Assembly (NCBI GenBank): GCA_965371225.1
Contig: CBDUXP010000035.1
Span: 1-38,402 of the forward strand
DNA from: CBDUXP01 sp965371225 [NCBI: uncultured bacterium]
GTDB taxonomy: Bacteria > Abyssobacteria > SURF-5 > CBDUXP01
Direction of reading: 5' to 3'
DNA: 38,402 nt
Every line of letters begins with the position of its first letter. Positions within the stretch are counted from its first letter, which is position 1. Below are positions 1 to 7,877 of this stretch, piece after piece. The notes under the pieces are model-generated. The model did not search any database and was not told the DNA's origin. It was given only the letters and a program-made list of their open reading frames with translations. A program made the translations under genes and the position numbers.

Positions 1-620
1 GCGCGGCTCCCGTCGCGCGCGGCCCGGTCGGTGGACAGCTCCGCCAACCGGGCCGGGTCCACGCTATGCGGGAGCCGCGCGTGCTCGCCCATGCGGTGGC
101 ACACCAGGCACCGGCCGCTCTCTTGGGCGCCGGCCCGGCCGAGCAGGGCGGCGGCGGCCCAGCCGGTGTCCCCGTTCGCAATGGCGTGACAGGCCCGGCA
201 GTCCTGCGCCACGGTGCTGTGCTGCGCCGCCAAAGCGCCGGGCGAGGCGGACCTGAGGCCCCCGGCGCCGGCGAGGAGCGCGGCCATCAACCCCAGTGTG
301 CCTGTGACCGTCCACCGGGTCAGCAAACCGCGCCGCGCGCGCCAGCTTCGCGCCGGGCGGCAGGGGGGGATGGGCACGGCGCAGGTACCGTCCGGCGCCG
401 GGCCGTCGGCGCCGGGCCCGCCGGTGGGGCCGGGCCGGGCGCAGTGCCACCGGGCGCCGGGGTGCGGGGGGGTCCCCCCCACCGGGGTGGGGCAGCGGCC
501 GCGCGGGTCCGGACCCGCCGGGCAGGGGTGACCCTCCGCCGTCCAGCCGCACACCCACGCCTGGTCGGCCCGCTCGTACGCGCTCTCCTCGATGCCCGTG
601 CGCTGCAGGCGCTCGCTCAC
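1..620 (-). CDS. Multihaem cytochrome c-like protein, 3' part outside window
   Basis: The frame opens with a GTG at 620 that overlaps the stop of the upstream gene by four bases (GTGA), and it stays open for 206 codons to the window edge, so the C-terminus is missing. Residues 24-43 and 60-87 hold two cysteine-rich segments of similar pattern (C24, C33, C43; C60, C80, C87) that look like small metal-binding motifs on the N-terminal, probably cytoplasmic, side. A membrane segment lies near residues 100-121. It is followed by two c-type haem motifs, CRACH (141-145) and CLVCH (171-175), which would lie outside the membrane. More haem motifs may follow beyond the edge. As the last visible gene of the redox operon it is probably the periplasmic electron acceptor or donor. 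The exact family and partner are not known to me. Confidence 0.8.
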   Translation of the reverse strand, partial: MSERLQRTGIEESAYERADQAWVCGWTAEGHPCPAGPDPRGRCPTPVGGTPPHPGARWHCARPGPTGGPGADGPAPDGTCAVPIPPCRPARSWRARRGLLTRWTVTGTLGLMAALLAGAGGLRSASPGALAAQHSTVAQDCRACHAIANGDTGWAAAALLGRAGAQESGRCLVCHRMGEHARLPHSVDPARLAELSTDRAARDGSR

Positions 621-1441
621 CGCAGGCTCCCCCGGAAGGCGTGGACGAGGACCGCGTGCACGGCCGCGAACAGGAGGAGGCTGTACGTGAGGGGCACGTG
701 CACGAACAGCCAGCCCTTGAGCACGCTCTGGAGGCTGTACTGGTAGTCACAATCGGCCTTCGCTTCCACACATTCGCGGATTTCGCCCAGAATGCGCTGC
801 TCGTCCGGGCTGGCGAACCGCTCCGCGGCGGTAATCTCCTCGCACAACCGCTGCACGGGCCGGGGCGATTCCGCCAGGTGGTGCAGCCAGTGCCGCGGCT
901 TCGCCAAGTACGGCAAGACACGCTCGGTGTACAGCTGCGGGATCAACTGCGAACCCGACTCGGTCACCGCGCGTAGCATGAGGGCTTCCGCCTTGGTCCG
1001 GAGCCGGGTGCGCAGGATGGGGATCCGCTCGAACAGGAGCGCCTCACCCCGATTCGTGAGGCGCGGGGGGAGCACCCGGGTCAGGAACAAGCCCACGAAC
1101 CCACTTGCGGCGACGGTCACGTACAGGAGGGCGAGGGCGACTTCGACGACGCCGTTCGGGACGCGCGCGCCCAGGTGCAACGCGAAGATCACGACGCTGA
1201 AGATGCCGGCGTAGATGTGCACCTGCAGCCAGGCGGCGGCGGTGCCCAGGGGGAGGAAGGGGAGTTTTTTCCGCGCGTTGAACAGCGTGAGAAACACCAG
1301 GAGGCACAGGAGGACCCAGCCGGTGAGAAACGGGGTGGGCCGGAGCGCCGCGGCGGCGATGCGCGTGCCGAGCCACGCGAACACGGACAGGCCCAGGACG
1401 ATGCCGATCCCCCGCCGGCGCCGGGTGGCGAAGGCGCTCAC
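617..1441 (-). CDS. Cytochrome b-like membrane protein, two bis-His helix pairs
   Basis: This 274-residue protein starts at GTG 1441, which overlaps the stop of the ferredoxin gene by four bases, and it overlaps the next gene the same way, so the three genes are probably translationally coupled. Four hydrophobic helices lie in the first 125 residues and one at the C-terminus (about 243-267). H75 and H89 sit 14 residues apart in one helix, and H248 and H262 are also 14 apart in the last helix. That is the arrangement expected for two b haems stacked across a membrane, as in ferric-reductase and cytochrome b families. The middle part (130-235) is charged and soluble. It probably passes electrons across the membrane between the Fe-S protein and the cytochrome c. 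An in-frame extension further upstream runs antisense through the ferredoxin gene and was rejected. Confidence 0.85.
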   Translation of the reverse strand: MSAFATRRRRGIGIVLGLSVFAWLGTRIAAAALRPTPFLTGWVLLCLLVFLTLFNARKKLPFLPLGTAAAWLQVHIYAGIFSVVIFALHLGARVPNGVVEVALALLYVTVAASGFVGLFLTRVLPPRLTNRGEALLFERIPILRTRLRTKAEALMLRAVTESGSQLIPQLYTERVLPYLAKPRHWLHHLAESPRPVQRLCEEITAAERFASPDEQRILGEIRECVEAKADCDYQYSLQSVLKGWLFVHVPLTYSLLLFAAVHAVLVHAFRGSLR

Positions 1442-3615
1442 CGGTGCAGCCAACTCCCGAGCGTGTCCAGCTCGCGCATGGCCACGCGCTGGAGCGCGTC
1501 GTGGGGGCACGCGCGCTGGCACGCCGGGCCGCCCAATTGCTCGCGGCACAGATCGCACTTGGTGGCCTTCCGGATGGGCGCGTGGGTCTGCTCGTCGAGT
1601 AGGAATCGGCCTTGCGTGTCGCGAATCTCCACCATGCGGATGTTTTCGTAGGGACAACTGTTCGCGCAGGTGGCGCACCCGATGCAGGTGGCGTCGTTGA
1701 TGGCCACTTGGCCGCCGAGCGCGTCGCGATGGATCGCGCCCGTGGGACAGCCGATCATGCAGACGGGATCCTCACAGTGCATGCACGCGTTGGCCACCAT
1801 GTAGTGGTCGACTTGCAGCCCATGGCGCAGGAAGCGCGGGTTCCCGTCGTGCGTGGCGGCGCACGCGCGCACGCAGTCGTCGCACCGGGTGCAGCGGTCC
1901 AGGTCGATGAGCATGGTCGCGGTGCCATTGATGAAGCGGTTCTCCACCATGAATTCGAGCATGCCGGCGCCCACCTTCGCGGCGGCATCCGTCGGCGCCG
2001 GCCCCGCGCCCGCCGGCGCGTGCTCATGAATGATCGGCGGCAGGTCCGCGGGGGGCGTGGTGGGCAGCACGTAGCGCTCGATCACGGCGGTCGGCACCAG
2101 CAGCACGTCCACGTACCCGATCGCCCGGAGCGTGGATTGCAGGGGCACCCGGTCGGCCCGGATCACGGTGCCCGATTGGTGCAGGGGCACCAGCCCCGTC
2201 CGCACCAGTTCGGTCCGGATGGGCGCTGCGATCTCCCGCCCCCCCGCCAATTGGACAAACCGGAACATGACTTCCCCCAGCGCGAGCTGATCGCCGTGTT
2301 CCAGCTCCACCGCCCCCTCGGTCACGCGCTGGCCGTTCACGTGCGTGCCGTTCGTGGACCCACTATCCCGCACGCGGCACGCCCACCCGCCGGGGCCCGG
2401 CCGGGCCTCGAGCGCGCAATGCCGGCGGGAAATGGAGCCGTGCAGGATCGCGATGTGGGCGTCGTCCCCGCGGCCGATGTACTGCTTGCCCTCGCGCAAC
2501 ACGTACTGGCGGCCTTCCCCCGGTCCGCGCATCACCACGAGCGCCGCGCCGGTGGTCTCCGCCGCCGGGCTGGAGGGGGTGCCGCCGCCCTCCCGCTCGC
2601 TCCGCCAATTGCTGGCGATCTCCTCGAACCCGTACGCCTGGCCCCGGCCCAGGTAGCGGACCGTGCGGTGGCCGCTGCCGTACCGCTGGGACACGCGGGC
2701 GAAGCCGCTGCGGATCAGGATGACCCCGTTCGGATAGTGGCCCTCCTCCGCGATGATCGGCTCCGCTTGCAGCCGCTCGGCGGCGCTGCGGCTGATCAGG
2801 CTTTTGTACGTCCCATACCAATCGAAGTTGCCGTAGGTGATGAACTCGGTCTGCTCGGCCACTTCGGCCAGCTCCTGTTCACCCAGGTGCGCAAACATGG
2901 GCGTTTCCCGCAGGTGCGTCTTCAGGCTCTGCTCGCGGTATAGCGCGTCGATGTGTTCGCGAATTTCCGGCGCCCGGCTGCGGATATCGCGCAGCCCCTG
3001 CCATCGGACTTCGAGCAGCGTGGCGTTCATCTCGGCGAAGATGGTCGCCGCGTGCGGCGTGCGGCCCAGGGCGGCCACGAGGCCGAACCACTGGCCGGGC
3101 TCGCCGACCAGCGTCGAGGTCTGCGTCAACACGCCGGGGACGTCCTGCAGGAAAATCCGGACGTCGTCCCGGTCGGCGCGCCGACTCTTCACGCGCGCAT
3201 CCGCGGTGGCGCCCGACGTGGCGATCCGCCGGGCTTCCGGCCACGGGGTGTTGCGCCACAGTTGCGCGAGCGCGGTGCCGAAGGTGCGGCGGTGCGACGT
3301 GCTGCGGCCCAGCATGGCGTCGGAGATGCCCCCGGCGTCGACCTCGATGCGGAGGGCCCCGGCGAGGGTGAAGAACGCCGAGCTGCCGTAATCCCCGCGG
3401 CGCACGACGATGTCGCCCGCGCCGTAGCGCACGATGCGGGTGTCGTTCAGCAGCAGATCGCGGAGGGGCAACGTCGCCGGAAATCGGCCGGGATCGATCT
3501 GGCTGAACGGTGGCGTCTTCAGGATGTGGTCGACGTCCGCTTCCGTCATGTCCGGGCTGAGGGGTTCATCCCAGCGCTGGGGCCGCTGGATGCCAACCGG
3601 CGTCTGCTCCGCCAT
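1438..3615 (-). CDS. Cyclic-nucleotide-binding/FHA/4Fe-4S ferredoxin fusion
   Basis: This 725-residue protein joins sensor and electron-transfer parts. A first cyclic-nucleotide-binding-like domain spans about residues 55-215. Its cassette region reads FGLVAAL then TPHAAT, so the usual Glu and Arg of the cAMP site are not obvious. A second such domain (about 235-500) is interrupted at about 362-455 by an FHA domain with GRGDD, SRRHC and the STNGT/NG signature; FHA domains bind phosphothreonine. The C-terminal 150 residues carry four ferredoxin clusters of the DmsB/HybA type, starting CTRCDDC, CMHCEDPVC, CIGCATC and CDLCREQ. It lies between the reductase and the cytochrome b-like gene, so it probably relays electrons under control of a ligand or a phosphorylated partner. 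The assignment is firm at domain level, but the partner and ligand are inferred. Confidence 0.9.
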   Translation of the reverse strand: MAEQTPVGIQRPQRWDEPLSPDMTEADVDHILKTPPFSQIDPGRFPATLPLRDLLLNDTRIVRYGAGDIVVRRGDYGSSAFFTLAGALRIEVDAGGISDAMLGRSTSHRRTFGTALAQLWRNTPWPEARRIATSGATADARVKSRRADRDDVRIFLQDVPGVLTQTSTLVGEPGQWFGLVAALGRTPHAATIFAEMNATLLEVRWQGLRDIRSRAPEIREHIDALYREQSLKTHLRETPMFAHLGEQELAEVAEQTEFITYGNFDWYGTYKSLISRSAAERLQAEPIIAEEGHYPNGVILIRSGFARVSQRYGSGHRTVRYLGRGQAYGFEEIASNWRSEREGGGTPSSPAAETTGAALVVMRGPGEGRQYVLREGKQYIGRGDDAHIAILHGSISRRHCALEARPGPGGWACRVRDSGSTNGTHVNGQRVTEGAVELEHGDQLALGEVMFRFVQLAGGREIAAPIRTELVRTGLVPLHQSGTVIRADRVPLQSTLRAIGYVDVLLVPTAVIERYVLPTTPPADLPPIIHEHAPAGAGPAPTDAAAKVGAGMLEFMVENRFINGTATMLIDLDRCTRCDDCVRACAATHDGNPRFLRHGLQVDHYMVANACMHCEDPVCMIGCPTGAIHRDALGGQVAINDATCIGCATCANSCPYENIRMVEIRDTQGRFLLDEQTHAPIRKATKCDLCREQLGGPACQRACPHDALQRVAMRELDTLGSWLHR

Positions 3616-3707
3616 GGGGTGTCCGCGCCGCCCGGGCTAGACCGGCGGGCGGTCCCGGTGGGGCCCCGGCGCCGCCTGAGGCCGGGGCCGCGCCGCACGC
3701 GCCGCGC

Positions 3708-4976
3708 TCATGCGTCCAGCTCCAGGTCGCTTGCGGGGACCGCGATGCACGTGAGACAGGTGCCGGGCTCAGGTTCGGCGCTGGGCTCCACCACGTAGCG
3801 CACCTCGCCCGCGCGGATCGCCGTCAGGCAGGTGCCGCAGTTGCCGGCGCGGCAGCCGAAGTCCATGGGGACCTCATGCTGCTCCGCGAGTTCCAGCAGG
3901 GAATCCGGGGAGCCGTCCCACTCACAATCGCAGCCGGACTTCACGAAGCGGATGCGGTGCTTCGTCGCCACCGCGGCCACCTTGCCCGTCGCGGCGCTGG
4001 CCTTCTTCACGCTGGCAGGCCCGAAGGCCTCGAAAAACACATGGTCGTCCGGCACGCCCCACGCTTTCAGCCCCGCGGTGAGCGATTCCATCATCGGCGG
4101 CGGGCCGCAAATATAGAAGTCGAAATTGTTCGAGGGCAGCAGGTCCTGGAGGAGTGCCATGTCCACGAAGGTGTGGTGATGCATCTTCGGGTCGACCACG
4201 TCCCGGTCCCCCGGCTGGCTGTAACACACGTGCAGATGGAACCAGTAGTGGTCCCGGGCGAACTGTTCCAACTGCTCCAGCCGCATGGCCTCGCCCCGCA
4301 TCCGCACGCCGTAGAAGAACCACACTTCCCGCTCCTGCCGCTTGGCCACCAGCGTGTTCAGCATGGCCAGCACGGGCGTAATGCCCACCCCCCCGGCGAT
4401 GAGCACGATGGGGGTCTGGCGCTCCAGGTCCAGATAGAAGTGGCCGCTGGGGGCCTTCACGTCCACGATGTCGCCCACGGCGACTGCGCCGTGGAAGAAG
4501 CTGGACGCCACGCCCGGTGGGTGGCCCGCATGCCCCGGAATACGCTTGACGGAAATGCGGTAGTAGGCGGTATTGGCCGTCTCGGACAGGGAGTAACACC
4601 GAATGGTGGGCTTCGGCGCGCGCCGCGGGGAATCGGGATCGGGAATGTGCAGCCGGAACGTCAGGTACTGCCCGGGGTGGAAGGGCGGGAGGGGCTTCCC
4701 GTCGTGCGGCGCCAGGTAGAAGGAGCAGATGTCCTCCGTCTCAGGACGGCGGCGCTTGACCTCGAACTTCCGGTAGCCCTTCCAGGTGCCGAGTTCCTGC
4801 TCCTCGTCCAGTTCCGTCCGGCGCGCCCGCGCCAGCGCGACCTGCTCGCGCAATAGGTCCAGGGCGACGCGCTGCTGTTCCGTCTCGCGGGCCATCCGGC
4901 GCGTGGAGGCCACCAGGAGGAGCACGGCTTGTATGAGCACCGCGCCGAGAATGACCGATCCGACTACCTGGACCAC
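3708..4976 (-). CDS. Membrane-anchored FAD/NAD(P)H/2Fe-2S oxidoreductase
   Basis: This 422-residue protein begins at a GTG with GAGGGGAG a few bases upstream. An N-terminal membrane anchor (about residues 4-24) is followed by a charged, probably coiled segment (30-62). The FAD domain has RCYSLS at 126-131. The pyridine nucleotide domain has GGVGITP at 195-201 and CGPPPMM at 290-296. The C-terminal plant-type 2Fe-2S domain has C375, C380 and C383, with C410 as the likely fourth ligand. This is the layout of phthalate/benzoate dioxygenase-type reductases and of flavohaemoprotein reductase domains. It would take electrons from NAD(P)H. It is the first gene of the leftward redox operon, 92 bases before the next one. 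A monooxygenase reductase role is the alternative, but no oxygenase is nearby. Confidence 0.9.
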   Translation of the reverse strand: MVQVVGSVILGAVLIQAVLLLVASTRRMARETEQQRVALDLLREQVALARARRTELDEEQELGTWKGYRKFEVKRRRPETEDICSFYLAPHDGKPLPPFHPGQYLTFRLHIPDPDSPRRAPKPTIRCYSLSETANTAYYRISVKRIPGHAGHPPGVASSFFHGAVAVGDIVDVKAPSGHFYLDLERQTPIVLIAGGVGITPVLAMLNTLVAKRQEREVWFFYGVRMRGEAMRLEQLEQFARDHYWFHLHVCYSQPGDRDVVDPKMHHHTFVDMALLQDLLPSNNFDFYICGPPPMMESLTAGLKAWGVPDDHVFFEAFGPASVKKASAATGKVAAVATKHRIRFVKSGCDCEWDGSPDSLLELAEQHEVPMDFGCRAGNCGTCLTAIRAGEVRYVVEPSAEPEPGTCLTCIAVPASDLELDA

Positions 4977-5123
4977 ACCCGCTCCCCTCGAATACCGCTC
5001 GCGATTCGTCGAGCCCGGCCGCGCGGCAGTGGCCCGAACCCACCAGGAGGCCCGCGCCGACGGCGCGCCAATACTACACGACGGGTAGACCGGGTGAAAG
5101 CGCGCGGGCGCCCGGCGCGGGTG

Positions 5124-6200
5124 CTAGGCGAGTCCGGCGCGCTGCGCGAATTGAAACGCCAGCTCCGCCGTGGGCCGCACGGTGGCGGCCCGCTCCACGG
5201 CGTGGGCAGAGGCCGCCGTGCCGTCGCGGACCCGGCCGACGATGCCCTGCAGGATGCCCGCGAGCCGGAAGAAATTGTACGCCAGGTAGTAATCCAGGTT
5301 GTCGACGGCGGCCCGGTTGGTGCGCTCGCAGTAGGCCGCGACGTACTCCCGTTCCGTCGGCATCCCCCGCGCCGCAAGGTCTGCGTCGCTCAGCCCGTGG
5401 AATGCGCCGTCCGGCATGTGCCACTGCAGCATGTGGTAGCTGAAGTCCGCGAGCGGATGGCCCAGGGTGCACAGTTCCCAGTCTAGGACGGCCAGGATGC
5501 GCGGCTTGGTGGGGTGCAGGATCATGTTGTCCAGGCGGAAGTCGCCGTGCACGATCGTGCATTCGTCCGCGGGAGGAATGTTCGCCGGCAGCCAGTCCAT
5601 GAGCCGGTCCATCTCCGCGATCTGCTCCGTCTCGGACGCGACGTACTGTTTCGCCCAGCGGTGAATCTGCCGCGCCAGATAGTCCGAGTGCTTGCCGAAA
5701 TCGTCCAGGCCGATCGCGGTGAAATCGATCCCGTGGAGCTGCGCGATGCCGGTGTTCTGCGCATCCCAGATCGCGGCCCGCTGCTCCGGCGACAGGCCCG
5801 GCAGCGCCGGCTCCCACAGCACCCGCCCCTCCACGCATTCCATGACGTAGAACATGGTGCCGACGACGGCATCATCCGTGCAGAGGTGGTAGGTCCGGGG
5901 CACGGGAAAATCGGTCTGGCCCAGCGCGGTGATGACGCGGTACTCCCGATTCACGGCGTGGGCGGACGGCAAGAGCTTACCCGGCGGCTTCCGGCGGAGC
6001 ACGTACCGCCGCTCCGGGGTGATGAGCTGGTAGGTGGGGTTCGATTGCCCGCCCTTGAACTGGCGCACCTCGAGCGGCCCGCGGAAGCCGTCGACGTGTT
6101 CGTGCAGATAATCGGCCAGCCGGTCCTCGTCGAAGCGGAGCGCCTCGACGACCTCCTTGGTCCCGGAGAAGGTCTCCTGGCGGGATGCGATGTCGGTCAT
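5124..6200 (-). CDS. Aminoglycoside phosphotransferase-family kinase (ACAD10-like)
   Basis: I chose the ATG at 6200 because the protein from there matches the usual start of the family; the frame is open further upstream but with no family-like sequence. The 358-residue product has the kinase-like fold motifs VHGDFRLDN (217-225, with D220 as expected base and N225 as metal ligand) and the DWE motif (240-242). The KGGQSNPTY segment near 50 resembles the nucleotide loop of this family. Relatives are often found beside acyl-CoA dehydrogenases and resemble the kinase-like part of human ACAD10/11, which phosphorylates 4-hydroxyacyl-CoAs. An acyl-CoA ligase and a thiolase-like gene lie further along this window, but nothing adjacent fixes the substrate. 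It is cytoplasmic and stands alone, 147 bases upstream of the redox operon on the same strand. Confidence 0.85.
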   Translation of the reverse strand: MTDIASRQETFSGTKEVVEALRFDEDRLADYLHEHVDGFRGPLEVRQFKGGQSNPTYQLITPERRYVLRRKPPGKLLPSAHAVNREYRVITALGQTDFPVPRTYHLCTDDAVVGTMFYVMECVEGRVLWEPALPGLSPEQRAAIWDAQNTGIAQLHGIDFTAIGLDDFGKHSDYLARQIHRWAKQYVASETEQIAEMDRLMDWLPANIPPADECTIVHGDFRLDNMILHPTKPRILAVLDWELCTLGHPLADFSYHMLQWHMPDGAFHGLSDADLAARGMPTEREYVAAYCERTNRAAVDNLDYYLAYNFFRLAGILQGIVGRVRDGTAASAHAVERAATVRPTAELAFQFAQRAGLA

Positions 6201-6479
6201 GGCGCGCGCGTGCCCCCAATGCTCCGGCCCGGCTCCGGAGCCCCCGGCCGGGCGGCCCATAGCATACCCACTGGGCGCCGGGGCCGCGCTCCGGCCTGCG
6301 CCAGCCTCGATCCGCCGCGTGGGACGGGGTGTGGGCTGGCATACCCTGGAATGCCCGCGCGCCTGGTAGAATGGCCGCTCCCGGTGACCCGCCCTCACCA
6401 ACCGCCTGAGTCCTGTCAGTTATTCAACTCGACGGCGCACGTCCGCCGAAGCGAGGGGGCGCCTCGCTGAAAGGCGATC

Positions 6480-7844
6480 ATGGGACTGAGTAGTGCAGCG
6501 CGTTTTCGGTGGCTTCACAAGCGACACGTCCGCCATGCTCTGCTGAGCCTGTGCGGCATGTTCCTGGCCTGCGGCGGGGGCGGCGGCGGCGGCGGCGGGG
6601 GTTTTCTTGGGTTCATCCCCATCCGCGAGCGCGCCAGCGTCAACAATGTGGGTGTTGAGGGAGACGCCGCGTCCGTCGACCCCGACATCAGCGACACGGG
6701 GCGGTTCGTCGCTTTCGCATCCAACGCCACGAATCTCGTCGCCGGCGGGAACGCCACACAGGACATCTACGTGCGGGATCGCACCACCGGGATGACGGAA
6801 GTCGCCAGCGTGGACTCCGCGGAAGTGGCGGCAAACAACTTCTCCGCGACGCCCGCCGTGAGTGGGGACGGCCTCTTCGTGGCGTTCGCGTCGCAGGCGA
6901 CCAACCTCGTCGCCGGCGATATGAACGTGCTCACGGATGTGTTCGTGCGCGATCGGGCGATGGGGACGACGGAGCGCGTGAGCGTGGACACGGGCGCCGG
7001 GGATCCCGACGGGTTCTCCCAGAGCGCGAGCATCAATTCGGACGGCCAATTCGTCGCGTTCGAGTCCGTGGCGACCGATCTGGTGGCGGGCGACACGAAT
7101 CTGGCGCGGGACATCTTCGTACGCGACCGGATGGCAGGCACGACCGAGCGGGTGAGCCTCGACGGGGCCGCGGCGGAGGTGAACAACGATTCCTTCAGCC
7201 CCAGCATCAGCGACACCGGCCAGTTCGTGACATTCGCCTCGATCGCCACGGACCTCATAGCTGGCGATATGAACCTGGCGCGGGACATCTTTGTGCGCGA
7301 CCGGATGGCTGCGACGATCGAACGGGTCAGCGTGGACACCATGGGCGCGGAGGCGAACGACAACTCGTTCAACCCCAGCATCAGTGGCGACGGTCAGTTC
7401 GTGGCGTTTGAATCGGCGGCGACGAATCTGGTTATTGGCGATACCAACATTCGGACCGACATCTTCGTGCGCGACCGGATGATGGGCACGACCGAGCGCG
7501 TGAGCGTGCTCTCGTTCGGGCTGGGGGAAGGGAACGGCAACTCGTTCGATCCCAGCATTAGCGCGAATGGACGCTTCGTCACCTTCATGTCCGCGGCGAC
7601 CAACCTGGTCCCCGGTGATACGAACGCGTCCGCAGATATTTTCCTCCACGATCGCGTGACGACTCTGACGATCCGGTTGAGTACGACCGTGTTCGCCGTT
7701 GAAGGGGATAACGATTCGTTCAACCCCAGCATCAGTGGGAACGCCCGGTTCATCGCCTTTGATTCGATGGCGACGAATCTCGTCCTGCTCGACGGGAACA
7801 TGAACTCGGACATCTTCGTCACGAATAACATCCTGTTCCCGTAA
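6480..7844 (+). CDS. Lipoprotein with seven tandem propeller-type repeats
   Basis: The 454-residue product starts with basic residues and a hydrophobic stretch ending in FLAC (C31), a plausible though not ideal lipobox. Ten glycines follow directly (32-41), encoded by 6573-6602 with a run of six GGC codons. From about residue 51 there are seven copies of a unit of about 57 residues built on the pattern PSISxDGxFVAFxSxATNLVxGDTNxxxDIFVRDR. The seventh copy is cut short at its end. The pattern is that of PD40/TolB-type beta-propeller blades, and seven blades would close a ring. The GDTN/GDMN turns may bind calcium. It is likely a surface or periplasmic protein, and its function is unknown. AAAGG lies about seven bases before the ATG. 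It converges with lhgO. Confidence 0.85.
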   Translation: MGLSSAARFRWLHKRHVRHALLSLCGMFLACGGGGGGGGGGFLGFIPIRERASVNNVGVEGDAASVDPDISDTGRFVAFASNATNLVAGGNATQDIYVRDRTTGMTEVASVDSAEVAANNFSATPAVSGDGLFVAFASQATNLVAGDMNVLTDVFVRDRAMGTTERVSVDTGAGDPDGFSQSASINSDGQFVAFESVATDLVAGDTNLARDIFVRDRMAGTTERVSLDGAAAEVNNDSFSPSISDTGQFVTFASIATDLIAGDMNLARDIFVRDRMAATIERVSVDTMGAEANDNSFNPSISGDGQFVAFESAATNLVIGDTNIRTDIFVRDRMMGTTERVSVLSFGLGEGNGNSFDPSISANGRFVTFMSAATNLVPGDTNASADIFLHDRVTTLTIRLSTTVFAVEGDNDSFNPSISGNARFIAFDSMATNLVLLDGNMNSDIFVTNNILFP

Positions 7845-7877
7845 CGTTTCCGGACCCGCGCCACCCCGCGCGGCGGC

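Noticed and set aside
1442-1678. N-terminal extension of the cytochrome b-like frame
   Set aside because: It lies antisense inside the ferredoxin clusters; the GTG at 1441 gives a four-base overlap and a sensible protein.
6650-7840. CRISPR-like regular repeats in the propeller lipoprotein
   Set aside because: The units are about 170 bases, imperfect and in frame; they encode protein blades with no spacer pattern.
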